Assembly: GCA_002306375.1 (NCBI GenBank)
Contig: DBRU01000111.1
Location: 1 to 5,788 of the forward strand
Direction: 5' to 3'
DNA: 5,788 nucleotides
Origin: Faecalibacterium sp. UBA1360
GTDB taxonomy: Bacteria > Bacillota > Clostridia > Oscillospirales > Ruminococcaceae
In this document: positions 1 through 5,768 of the stretch, piece by piece
How the letters are laid out: each line of letters starts with the position of its first letter
How positions within the stretch are numbered: position 1 is the first letter of the stretch
Program-made: the position numbers and the translations under genes
The notes under the pieces: model-generated
What the model was told of the DNA's origin: nothing
Database searches by the model: none
The model's input: only the letters and a program-made list of their open reading frames with translations

Positions 1-2049
1 CCCACCTGGCCCGAGCAGGCGCTGCGGGCCAACATCCTGGCCCAGATCAGCCTGGCCCTCAACCGCATCTGGACCGAATGGTACCCCAGCCGGGGCTATT
101 CCTTCAACATCACGGGGTCCCCAGCCGTGGACCAGGTGTACACCGAAGGCCGCACGGTCTACGCCGTGATGGAGCGCCTGACCGCCGAGCTGTTCGCTAC
201 CTATGTGCGGCGCAGCGGCGACGCCGAGCCCTATTTCACCGAATACTGCGACGGCAAGCTGGTCACCTGCAAGGGCATGAAGCAGTGGGGCACCGTGGAC
301 CGGGCCAACGAGGGCATGACCGCCTTGCAGATCCTGCGCTACTACTACGGCGACCGGGTCAACCTGGTCACCAGCACCAACATCGCGGCCATCCCCCAAA
401 GCTACCCGGGCACGGCCCTTCGCAAAGGGGACACGGGCAACGCCGTGCGCACGATCCAGCGCCAGCTGGACCGCATCGCCAAGGACTACCCGGGCTTCGG
501 CAAGCCGGAGGTCACCGGCGCCTTTGACGCCGCCACCCAAAGCTGCGTCAAGGCCTTCCAGAGTTATTTCTCCCTGGCGGCGGACGGCATCGTGGGCCGG
601 GCCACCTGGTACAAGATCAGCTATATCTATGTCAGCGTCAAGAACCTGGCCCAGCTCACCAGCGAGGGCGAGAGCTTTTCCGGCACGGTCAGCGGCGGGG
701 TCTGGCCCGGGGTGGTGCTGCGCCGGGGCGACACCGGCCTGGAGGTGGAGCTCGTGCAGTTCTGGCTGTCCACCCTGGCGGGGTTCGACAGCGCCATCCC
801 CGACGTGACCGTGGACGGCAACTTCGGCGCCGGGACCGAAAAATCGGTCAAGGCCTTCCAGACCTCGGCCGGCCTGACCGCCGACGGCGTGGTGGGCCAG
901 GCCACCTGGGACGCCTTGTACCTGGCCTGGGTGGACGTGCAAAGCGACATGGGCGGCACGGCCTACCCGGGCACGGCGCTGCGCACGGGCAGCAAGGGCA
1001 ACAGCGTGCGCCTGGTGCAGCTGTGGCTGCGCATCGCCGCCGACAATTACAGCGCCTTGTCCCCCGTGACTGTGGACGGCAATTTCGGGTCGGGCACCGC
1101 CACGGCGGTCAAGGCCTTCCAGAGCCGGTTCGGCCTGACGGCGGACGGCGTGGTGGGCCAGGCCACCTGGAACAAACTCAACGAGGTGGGCATCGCCGTG
1201 GTCAACCACCTGGTGGAGCCCGACGTGGACCCCGGCCAGTTTGTGGAGACCCTGCGCCAGGGCAGCACGGGCACGCCGGTGCGGGCGCTGCAATACTACC
1301 TGCGCCTGCTGGCCGCCTACTGGGCCGGGGTGCCCTCGGTGGCGGTGGACGGGGTGTTCGGCGCGGCCACCCGGGAATCGGTGGAAGCCTGGCAGCAGCA
1401 GGCCGGCCTGACCGTGGACGGCGTGGTGGGCCGCCTGACCTGGCAAAGCGTCTATGACAACGCCATGCGTATGGCGGCCAGCGGCCCGGTGGCCCGCCTG
1501 TCGCCCCTGCCCGAGCCCGCCGCCCCCCTGGCCCCCGGCGACACCGGCGCCCAGGTGCTGATCCTGTCCCAGGTGCTGGCTTTTTTGGGGCACTGGCTCG
1601 TGGGCATCCCCCAGCCGCCGGTGGGGGAGGCGTTCGGCCCCGAGCTGGAAGAATCGGTCCGGGCGGCGCAGACGCTGTTCGGCCTGGCGGTCACCGGCGT
1701 GGTGGCCGACGGCGACTGGGCCGTGTTCACGGCGGCGGCCGCGGCGCTGTACGCCGTCACCCCCACCGCCGCCGAACCCCGGCCCCAAGGCGTGTGGCCC
1801 GGCGCCGCCCTGGCCGCCGGCAGCGCCGGCCCCGCCGTGACCCAGGTGCAGCGCTGGCTCAACACCCTGGGGTCGGTGTACTGCGGCTACGACTTTGTGG
1901 CCGAGACCGGCGTACTGGACGCCCAGACCCTGGCCGTGCTGGAAGCCTACCAGCGCGCCGTGGGCCTTGACCCCGTCGGCGTGGTGGACGACGCCACCTG
2001 GCAAAGCCTGGAACAGGCCGCCGCCCCCTACGCGGCCCGGATCCTTTGA
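1..2049 (+). CDS. SpoIID/SleC-like cortex-lytic protein with six peptidoglycan-binding repeats (5' partial)
   Basis: The frame is open from base 1 to the TGA at 2047-2049 (682 visible residues). The GTG at 127 is not the start, because the residues before it continue the same domain. Residues 1-125 resemble the SpoIID/LytB-type domain of clostridial spore cortex-lytic proteins such as SleC: PTWPEQALRANILAQ at the very start, a Cys pair (C83, C90) and GMKQWGT (92-98), comparable to GMSQWGA of SpoIID. SpoIID enzymes are lytic transglycosylases that cleave glycan strands. From memory of the family, the catalytic Glu would fall just left of the window, so it cannot be checked. Residues 135-682 are six PG_binding_1-like repeats. 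SleC proteins usually have about 430 residues and fewer wall-binding repeats, so this one is unusually long. Signal peptide, true start and promoter are outside the window. It is probably co-transcribed with the downstream M15 peptidase. Role in cortex hydrolysis at germination is inferred from the family. Confidence 0.85.
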   Translation, partial: PTWPEQALRANILAQISLALNRIWTEWYPSRGYSFNITGSPAVDQVYTEGRTVYAVMERLTAELFATYVRRSGDAEPYFTEYCDGKLVTCKGMKQWGTVDRANEGMTALQILRYYYGDRVNLVTSTNIAAIPQSYPGTALRKGDTGNAVRTIQRQLDRIAKDYPGFGKPEVTGAFDAATQSCVKAFQSYFSLAADGIVGRATWYKISYIYVSVKNLAQLTSEGESFSGTVSGGVWPGVVLRRGDTGLEVELVQFWLSTLAGFDSAIPDVTVDGNFGAGTEKSVKAFQTSAGLTADGVVGQATWDALYLAWVDVQSDMGGTAYPGTALRTGSKGNSVRLVQLWLRIAADNYSALSPVTVDGNFGSGTATAVKAFQSRFGLTADGVVGQATWNKLNEVGIAVVNHLVEPDVDPGQFVETLRQGSTGTPVRALQYYLRLLAAYWAGVPSVAVDGVFGAATRESVEAWQQQAGLTVDGVVGRLTWQSVYDNAMRMAASGPVARLSPLPEPAAPLAPGDTGAQVLILSQVLAFLGHWLVGIPQPPVGEAFGPELEESVRAAQTLFGLAVTGVVADGDWAVFTAAAAALYAVTPTAAEPRPQGVWPGAALAAGSAGPAVTQVQRWLNTLGSVYCGYDFVAETGVLDAQTLAVLEAYQRAVGLDPVGVVDDATWQSLEQAAAPYAARIL
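403..2046 (+). repeat. Six tandem peptidoglycan-binding repeats inside the SleC-like gene
   Basis: Repeats begin at about 403, 703, 964, 1240, 1519 and 1795, with spacings of 300, 261, 276, 279 and 276 bases (87-100 residues). Each runs YPG/WPG-x-x-L-x-x-G-x-x-G, then a Val/Leu-Gln helix, then DGxFGxxT, then AFQ-x-x-x-GLTxDGVVGxxTW. This is the PG_binding_1 pattern used to hold hydrolases on peptidoglycan. Repeats 1-4 keep it well, although repeat 1 has TGAFDAAT. Repeats 5 and 6 have lost the DG-FG turn (GEAFGPEL and TGVLDAQT) and the GLTxDG core (GLAVTG and GLDPVG), so they look degenerate. Repeats 2 and 3 are very similar at the DNA level. Confidence 0.85.
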
Positions 2050-2055
2050 CCCGCG

Positions 2056-2066
2056 AAAGAGGTGAT
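2056..2066 (+). promoter_or_regulatory. Strong ribosome binding site for the M15 peptidase gene
   Basis: AAAGAGGTGAT lies in the 22-base gap after the SleC-like stop and closely matches the 16S anti-Shine-Dalgarno complement. The ATG at 2072 follows five bases later. This fixes the start and supports translation from a shared mRNA, since no promoter is visible in the gap. Confidence 0.8.
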
Positions 2067-2071
2067 CTTGT

Positions 2072-2764
2072 ATGGCAAAGCTGTTTGTATACGACGCCTA
2101 CACCAACAAGCTGCTCTCCTACTCCAACATGAGCGAGAGCGACCCCATGCCCTACAGCTACGGCAACACCCTGACCCTGGGCGAGTTCCGGGGCTCCTCC
2201 CGGGCGTCGGTGCTGTGGACCACCACGGCCGCCATGGAAGCCTGGAACCTGACCCGGCGGCGCTACGGCTCGGGCATCCCGGTGGGGTATGCCTTCAAGC
2301 GCATCTGGGAGGGCGGCCACGGCACCACCAGCCAGCACTACGCCGGCGTGGCCTTCGACGTGGGGCAGACCCTTTCCTCCACGGCGCGCAAGTCCATCTA
2401 CAACGCGGCGGTGGCCACCGGGGCCTGGGGCTATGTGGAGCCCTTGTCCATGACCCCCACCTGGGTCCACTTTGACCGCCGCTACGGCACGCCGGCCTGC
2501 TCGGGCACCACGGCCGGGTACCCCACCTGCCGCAAGGGGGACCGCAACACCTATGTGCTGATCCTGCAGGACGCCCTCAACGCCCTGGGCTACACCACCG
2601 GCACGCTGGACGGCGTGTTCGGGGCCAAGACCCTTACGGCCCTCAAGGCCGCCCAGACGGCCTTCGGCCTGACGGCGGACGGCATCTGCGGCTGCAATAC
2701 CTGGAAAAAGCTGGCCAACGCCGTGGTGGGCATCGGGCGCACGGCCACCGTCATCGACGCCTGA
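2072..2764 (+). CDS. M15-family zinc peptidase (D,D-carboxypeptidase/endopeptidase-like) with C-terminal peptidoglycan-binding domain
   Basis: The protein has 230 residues. Its centre carries the M15 zinc-site pattern SxHxxGxAxD as S87-QHYAGVAF-D96 (ligands H89 and D96), and later W131-V-H133-F-D135, the WxH-type third ligand. This is closest to Peptidase_M15_3-type enzymes, which cut D-Ala-containing or other peptide-stem bonds in peptidoglycan. A candidate catalytic acid is E123, but this assignment is uncertain. Residues about 149-217 form one PG_binding_1-like domain (CRKGDRNTYVLILQDAL, LDGVFGAKT, FGLTADGICGCNTW). No signal peptide or membrane segment is visible: the N-terminus MAKLFVYDAYTNKLL is not hydrophobic enough. 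Export is therefore unexplained; the protein could act after cell lysis or in the spore. It follows the SleC-like gene by 22 bases, so the two probably form an operon attacking glycan and peptide parts of the same wall. The exact bond cleaved cannot be read from sequence. Confidence 0.8.
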   Translation: MAKLFVYDAYTNKLLSYSNMSESDPMPYSYGNTLTLGEFRGSSRASVLWTTTAAMEAWNLTRRRYGSGIPVGYAFKRIWEGGHGTTSQHYAGVAFDVGQTLSSTARKSIYNAAVATGAWGYVEPLSMTPTWVHFDRRYGTPACSGTTAGYPTCRKGDRNTYVLILQDALNALGYTTGTLDGVFGAKTLTALKAAQTAFGLTADGICGCNTWKKLANAVVGIGRTATVIDA

Positions 2765-2765
2765 T

Positions 2766-2794
2766 TTGCGCCCGGGGCTCCGGCGTGGTATACT
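2766..2794 (+). promoter_or_regulatory. Extended -10 promoter for the nitroreductase gene
   Basis: TTGCGC (2766-2771, three of six consensus bases) is followed after a 17-base spacer by TATACT (2789-2794). TGG directly before it gives an extended -10 element. Transcription would begin near 2801, about 50 bases before the ATG. The -35 begins one base after the stop of the upstream gene. Type is housekeeping sigma-A by sequence. Confidence 0.65.
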
Positions 2795-2852
2795 GCAATC
2801 ACAAAGCCAGGCCGGGGCCCCGACGCCCCGCCGCAAGAAAGGGGTATCTGCC

Positions 2853-3437
2853 ATGCAGGATGTGATGGAATTTCTGCGCGCCCGGCGCACCTACCGCCGG
2901 TTTTTGCCCAGACCCGTGCCCGAGCCGGTGATCGCCGACGCCCTGGAGGCCGCCCGCATCGCCAGCTGCGGGGCCAACCGCCAGACGCTGAAATACGCGG
3001 TGGTCACGGCCCCCGCCGCTGTGGCCGAAATGAACAAACTGGTGCGGTGGGCCGCCTTTTTGCCCCCCGAACAGGGCCAGCCCAAAGCCGGCGAGACCCC
3101 CACGGCCTTCATCGCCGTGTTCCAGGACGAGCGCATGCCCGGCGTCAACGACACCGACGCCGGCCTGGCCCTGGGCAGCCTGACCGCCGCGGCCTGGGGC
3201 CACGGGGTGGGCAGCTGCATCATGGGGGCCATCGACCGCCCGGCCATCAAGGCCCTGCTGGGCCTGGACAAGGAGGACCGCCTGCGCCTGCACAGCGTGG
3301 TGGCCCTGGGCTACCCGGCCCACAAAAGCCGCGTGGTGGACGCCGTGGACGGGGACGTGCGCTATTACCTGGACGAGGACAGGGACTACTGCGTGCCCAA
3401 GCGCCCCCTGGCCGACATCCTGCTGACCCGGCTGTAA
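2853..3437 (+). CDS. Nitroreductase-family FMN-dependent oxidoreductase
   Basis: The start is ATG 2853, preceded by AAAGGGG (2838-2844) at 8 bases. A longer reading back to TTG 2766 would begin inside the promoter and is rejected. The 194-residue product shows the nitroreductase fold signature. There is an N-terminal Arg cluster RARRTYRRF (9-17) of the type that binds the FMN phosphate, then ARIASCGANRQTLKYAVV (34-51), matching the usual A-PSG-N-QPW-F-VV segment. D102 and the GLALGSLTAAAWGHGVGSC helix (104-122) form the central region, and VVALGYPAH (149-157) is the typical late strand. Such cytoplasmic flavoenzymes use NAD(P)H to reduce nitro groups, quinones or other electrophiles; the natural substrate is not predictable. 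The usual Trp after QP is replaced (NRQTLKY), so it is a divergent subgroup. It has its own promoter and terminator, so it is monocistronic and functionally unlinked to its neighbours as far as can be seen. Confidence 0.85.
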   Translation: MQDVMEFLRARRTYRRFLPRPVPEPVIADALEAARIASCGANRQTLKYAVVTAPAAVAEMNKLVRWAAFLPPEQGQPKAGETPTAFIAVFQDERMPGVNDTDAGLALGSLTAAAWGHGVGSCIMGAIDRPAIKALLGLDKEDRLRLHSVVALGYPAHKSRVVDAVDGDVRYYLDEDRDYCVPKRPLADILLTRL

Positions 3438-3450
3438 GCCCCGTTTTGCC

Positions 3451-3492
3451 GCCGTGTTCCGTCTGTTTGCCCAGCCGGAACACGGCTTTTTT
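3451..3492 (+). terminator. Intrinsic terminator of the nitroreductase gene
   Basis: GCCGTGTTCCG (3451-3461) pairs perfectly with CGGAACACGGC (3476-3486) across a 14-base loop. Six T (3487-3492) follow immediately. It begins 13 bases after the TAA, and insulates the hflKC operon from upstream transcription. Confidence 0.92.
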
Positions 3493-3538
3493 ATGCGCAT
3501 TACACAAAAGAATGTGTGCAGATTGTGAAAGCTGTATA

Positions 3539-3567
3539 TTGACAATGATTTAACAATATGATATGAT
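3539..3567 (+). promoter_or_regulatory. Near-consensus sigma-A promoter of the hflKC operon
   Basis: A perfect TTGACA (3539-3544), a 17-base spacer and TATGAT (3562-3567, five of six) are preceded by TGA, giving an extended -10. The stretch is AT-rich in a very GC-rich window. Transcription should start near 3573-3576, immediately before the riboswitch-like leader. A promoter this strong suggests that expression is set mainly by the leader terminator downstream. Confidence 0.88.
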
Positions 3568-3573
3568 CATTCT

Positions 3574-3712
3574 CAACGAAAGGGAGTAGTTGCACAGCGC
3601 CCGCTGTGTTGTGGCCCGACATTCACAGCCGCAAGGCTCGGACCCCAAGCCCCCGGCAAGGGTTGACAAGACTTTTACCACAGGATTCCGCCTGCGGCAA
3701 AAGTCTTTTTTT
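3574..3712 (+). promoter_or_regulatory. Candidate yybP-ykoY (Mn2+) riboswitch with terminator expression platform
   Basis: The leader opens with GAAAGGGAGTAG (3578-3589), close to the conserved AAAGGGGAGTAG block of the yybP-ykoY family. It ends its aptamer part with CAAGACTTTTACC (3667-3679), like the family's CAAGACCTTT block. GAAAG (3578-3582) can pair with CTTTT (3672-3676) as closing stem P1 (one G-U), and TTGC (3590-3593) with GCAA (3656-3659). Inside are GC-rich hairpins, including CCGA/TCGG around GCC-GCAA-GGC, and a CGACATTC segment (3617-3624) that may be the metal-binding internal loop. CTTTT is also part of the downstream terminator's 5' arm, so closing P1 would prevent termination: an ON switch, as expected for Mn2+ sensors of this family. 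Family assignment rests on remembered consensus; the interior fold is uncertain because CACAGC occurs twice (3593-3598, 3624-3629) opposite one GCTGTG (3603-3608). Confidence 0.68.
3668..3712 (+). terminator. Regulatory intrinsic terminator in the hflKC leader
   Basis: AAGACTTTT (3668-3676) pairs with AAAAGTCTT (3699-3707). The stem continues inward with CC/GG (3678-3679 with 3696-3697) and CAGG/CCTG (3681-3684 with 3691-3694), two A/C mismatches between them, and a six-base loop. Seven T (3706-3712) close it. It sits 99 bases before the hflK ATG with no gene between it and the promoter, so it is an attenuator and not an end-of-gene terminator. Its 5' arm overlaps the putative P1 strand of the riboswitch. 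Confidence 0.85.
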
Positions 3713-3722
3713 ATACCTTTCG

Positions 3723-3784
3723 CCCCGTCCGCGCCGTCCCGTCCGGCGCGGCGGGGTCCCAAACGACGGGCCGGCCCCCCGGCC
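3723..3784 (+). other. GC-rich double hairpin in the hflK leader, no T-tract
   Basis: CCCCG-tc-CGCGCCG (3723-3736) pairs with CGGCGCG-g-CGGGG (3744-3756), giving about 12 base pairs with a small internal loop. A second stem GGCCGG/CCGGCC (3769-3774 with 3779-3784) follows. No T-run follows either, so they are not intrinsic terminators. They lie between the attenuator and the hflK ribosome site and may protect the mRNA or space translation; function is unknown. Confidence 0.5.
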
Positions 3785-3797
3785 GGCGACCCCCTGT

Positions 3798-3804
3798 AAG
3801 GAGG
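3798..3804 (+). promoter_or_regulatory. Ribosome binding site of hflK
   Basis: AAGGAGG is a perfect Shine-Dalgarno site, 7 bases before ATG 3812. It is 13 bases downstream of the second GC-rich leader hairpin, so it is probably accessible. It supports regulation at transcription, not by hiding the ribosome site. Confidence 0.85.
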
Positions 3805-3811
3805 AAACGAA

Positions 3812-4798
3812 ATGGAGAACCCCAACTTCCAAATGCCCAACATGCCAAATGCGCCCAAGCCCCCCAAGGGCGCGCCCGGCGCGGCCCGGCGCATCGCCGG
3901 CGGGCTGGGCGTGGGCATCCTGGCGCTGGTGCTGGCGGTGGTGGCCCTGTTCAACAGCGTGTACATCATCGGCGAGCAGGAAAACGCCGTCATCACCACC
4001 TTCGGCGTGCCCCACAGCGTATCCACCAGCGGCCTGCACTTCAAGATCCCCTTTGTGCAAAGCGTGCGCAAGGTGGACATGACCATCAAGGGCATCGCCA
4101 TCGGGTACGACCCGTCCAGCAACGAGTCCCTGCCCAGCGAAAGCCTGATGATCACCAGCGACCTGAACTTCGTCAACGTGGACTTTTTCCTGGAATACCG
4201 GGTGGTGGACCCCGTGGCCTACCTGTACGCCTCCGAGCAGCCCACCCTGATCCTCAAGACCCTGGCCCAGAGCTACATCCGCGACACCATCGGCCTGTAC
4301 CCGGTGGACGACGTGATCACCACGGGCAAGAACCAGATCCAGAGCGAGATCAAGGACAAGCTGGCCGAGCGCATCGAGGCCGAGGGCATCGGGCTGCAGG
4401 TGGTGAACATCACGATCCAGGACGCCGAGCCCCCCACGGCCGAGGTGCTGGCCGCCTTCAAGGAGGTGGAAAACGCCAAGCAGGGCGCCGAGACCGCCGT
4501 GAACAACGCCAACAAGTACCGCAGCGAGCAGCTGCCCGCCGCCGAGGCCCAGGCCGACCAGGTGCGCCAGAACGCCGAGGCCGCCAAGGAGAGCCGCATC
4601 AACGAAGCTGTGGGCCAGGTGGCCCGCTTCAACGCCATGTATGAAGAGTACGTCAAGTACCCGGCCATCACCCGGCAGCGCATGTACTTTGAAGCCATGG
4701 AGGACGTTCTGCCCGGGCTGCGGGTGGTCATCACCGACGGGTCCGGCACCCGGCTGGATGTGTTCGACCTGAGCGACACGACCGACGCCGCCCAGTAA
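3812..4798 (+). CDS. hflK: HflK-like SPFH membrane protein (FtsH protease modulator)
   Basis: The 328-residue product has a short cytoplasmic tail rich in Pro, Asn and Met (1-25), one membrane helix (about 29-53) and an SPFH/band-7 domain (about 54-235) starting GEQENAVITTFGVP and SGLHFKIPFVQSV. HflK hallmarks follow: SYIRDTIGLYPVDDVITTGKNQI (154-176), the PP pair at 207-208, and AFKEVENAKQ (215-224). An Ala/Glu-rich coiled coil (about 215-275) leads to YPAITRQRMYFEAMEDVL (283-300). In E. coli HflK and HflC assemble into a large cage around FtsH and modulate turnover of membrane proteins; the C-terminal mass lies outside the cytoplasm. The gene is first in an operon with hflC, under a strong promoter and a riboswitch-like attenuator. 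The protein is shorter than E. coli HflK (about 419), lacking the long Gly-rich N-terminus. No ftsH is in the window, so partnership with FtsH is inferred. Confidence 0.88.
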   Translation: MENPNFQMPNMPNAPKPPKGAPGAARRIAGGLGVGILALVLAVVALFNSVYIIGEQENAVITTFGVPHSVSTSGLHFKIPFVQSVRKVDMTIKGIAIGYDPSSNESLPSESLMITSDLNFVNVDFFLEYRVVDPVAYLYASEQPTLILKTLAQSYIRDTIGLYPVDDVITTGKNQIQSEIKDKLAERIEAEGIGLQVVNITIQDAEPPTAEVLAAFKEVENAKQGAETAVNNANKYRSEQLPAAEAQADQVRQNAEAAKESRINEAVGQVARFNAMYEEYVKYPAITRQRMYFEAMEDVLPGLRVVITDGSGTRLDVFDLSDTTDAAQ

Positions 4799-4813
4799 CG
4801 GGCTTTGCAGAAA

Positions 4814-4819
4814 AAGGAG
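4814..4819 (+). promoter_or_regulatory. Ribosome binding site that sets the hflC start
   Basis: AAGGAG lies 9 bases before ATG 4829. The in-frame TTG at 4805, eight codons upstream, has no such site and would add eight residues (MQKKEQTT) that are not expected; the ATG is therefore chosen. Confidence 0.8.
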
Positions 4820-4828
4820 CAAACAACG

Positions 4829-5722
4829 ATGGAAAAGACCAAAAAACGCATCGGGCTTTGGGTGGCCCTGGCCGCCTTGGCGGTGGCGCTGTTCGTGTTG
4901 TCGGGCAGTGTGATCGTCACCCGCCAGAACGAGTACGCCGTCATCCGCCAGTTCGGCCGGGTGGTGGACATCCGGGACACGGCGGGCGTCAGCCTCAAGC
5001 TGCCCCTGATCCAGACCGTGGACAAAATGCCCAACACCGTGCTGCTGTATGACCTGCCGGTGTCCGACGTGATCACCCAGGACAAAAAGACCATGGTGGC
5101 CGACAGCTTCCTGCTGTGGAAGATCAGCGACCCCCAGCGGTTCATCCAGACGCTCAACGGCAGCGTGGCCAACGCCGAAAGCCGCCTGTCCAATCTCGTG
5201 TACAACAGCATGAAGAACACCATCTCCCGCATGACCCAGACCGAGGTCATCACCGGGCGGGACGGCGCCCTGGCCCAGGCCATCCGGGACGGGGTGGGCG
5301 ACAGCCTGGACCAGTACGGCATCCAGCTCATCGCTGTGGAGACCAAGCACCTGGACCTGCCCGACGACAACAAGGAGGCCGTGTACCAGCGCATGATCAG
5401 CGAGCGCAACAACATCGCGGCCAGCTACACCGCCGAAGGCGAGAGCGACGCCCAGATGATCCGCAGCCAGACCGACAAGGAGGTGCAGATCATGCTCAGC
5501 GCCGCCAAGGCCGACGCCGAAAAGCTGGAAGCCGAGGGCGAGGCCGAGTATATGCGCCTTTTGTCCGAGGCCTATTCCGACCCGGCCAAGGCCGAGTTTT
5601 ACAGCTTTGTGCGCAGCCTGGACGCCGCGCGGGAAAGCCTGAACGGCCGCACCGACAACGTGCTGATCCTGGACCGCACCTCGCCGCTGGCCGACATCTT
5701 CTACAACAACACCGCCGGCTGA
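4829..5722 (+). CDS. hflC: HflC-like SPFH membrane protein (FtsH protease modulator)
   Basis: The 297-residue product has a lysine-rich start (MEKTKKR), one membrane helix (about 8-30) and an SPFH domain beginning VTRQNEYAVIRQFGRVV (30-46) with LKLPLIQTVDKM. HflC hallmarks are seen late in the protein: LDLPDDNKEAVYQRMISERNNIAASYTAEGE (175-205), an Ala/Glu-rich coiled coil (about 195-248) and AEFYSFVRSLDAARESL (255-271). The C-terminal segment VLILDRTSPLADIF matches the usual VLxxDSxFFxxx end. Length is normal for HflC, which in E. coli alternates with HflK in a ring-shaped cage over FtsH. It starts 30 bases after the hflK stop with no promoter between, so the two are co-transcribed at a presumed 1:1 ratio. 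The N-terminus is oriented inward by its positive charge. Confidence 0.9.
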   Translation: MEKTKKRIGLWVALAALAVALFVLSGSVIVTRQNEYAVIRQFGRVVDIRDTAGVSLKLPLIQTVDKMPNTVLLYDLPVSDVITQDKKTMVADSFLLWKISDPQRFIQTLNGSVANAESRLSNLVYNSMKNTISRMTQTEVITGRDGALAQAIRDGVGDSLDQYGIQLIAVETKHLDLPDDNKEAVYQRMISERNNIAASYTAEGESDAQMIRSQTDKEVQIMLSAAKADAEKLEAEGEAEYMRLLSEAYSDPAKAEFYSFVRSLDAARESLNGRTDNVLILDRTSPLADIFYNNTAG

Positions 5723-5737
5723 TCCTGCCGGCGCGGC

Positions 5738-5768
5738 AAAAAACCGGGCTCCCCGCCAGGGGAGCCCG
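5738..5768 (-). terminator. Intrinsic terminator reading on the - strand, 3' of hflC
   Basis: CGGGCTCCCC (5745-5754) pairs perfectly with GGGGAGCCCG (5759-5768) across GCCA. On the + strand it is preceded by six A (5738-5743) and has no T-tract after it. Read on the - strand the stem is followed by C-G-G and six T, a standard intrinsic terminator. It therefore best serves a convergent gene lying right of the window, though the stem may also protect the 3' end of the hflKC mRNA. Confidence 0.75.

Noticed and set aside
127..129. GTG at 127 as the true start of the first gene
   Set aside because: The frame is open to base 1 and the preceding 42 codons continue the conserved SpoIID-like domain, so the gene is truncated by the window.
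2814..2829. GGGGC/GCCCC hairpin in the nitroreductase 5' leader as a regulatory element
   Set aside because: Only five base pairs, no T-tract and no match to a known leader; expected by chance in GC-rich sequence.
1859..2890. 343-codon open frame on the - strand
   Set aside because: It spans the end of the SleC-like gene, the M15 gene and the nitroreductase promoter. The product is Gly/Arg/His/Ala-rich without a domain; shadow of GC-rich coding.
3590..3799. Small open frames in the hflK leader (69 codons from 3590, and another from 3606)
   Set aside because: They read through the riboswitch-like structure and terminator, have no ribosome site and encode Pro/Arg/Ser-rich low-complexity sequence.
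3623..5350. 575-codon open frame on the - strand across hflK and hflC
   Set aside because: It lies opposite two clear SPFH genes. Its translation is low-complexity His/Gly/Leu/Val-rich, typical of the antisense shadow of GC-rich codons, and it would run through the hflK leader.
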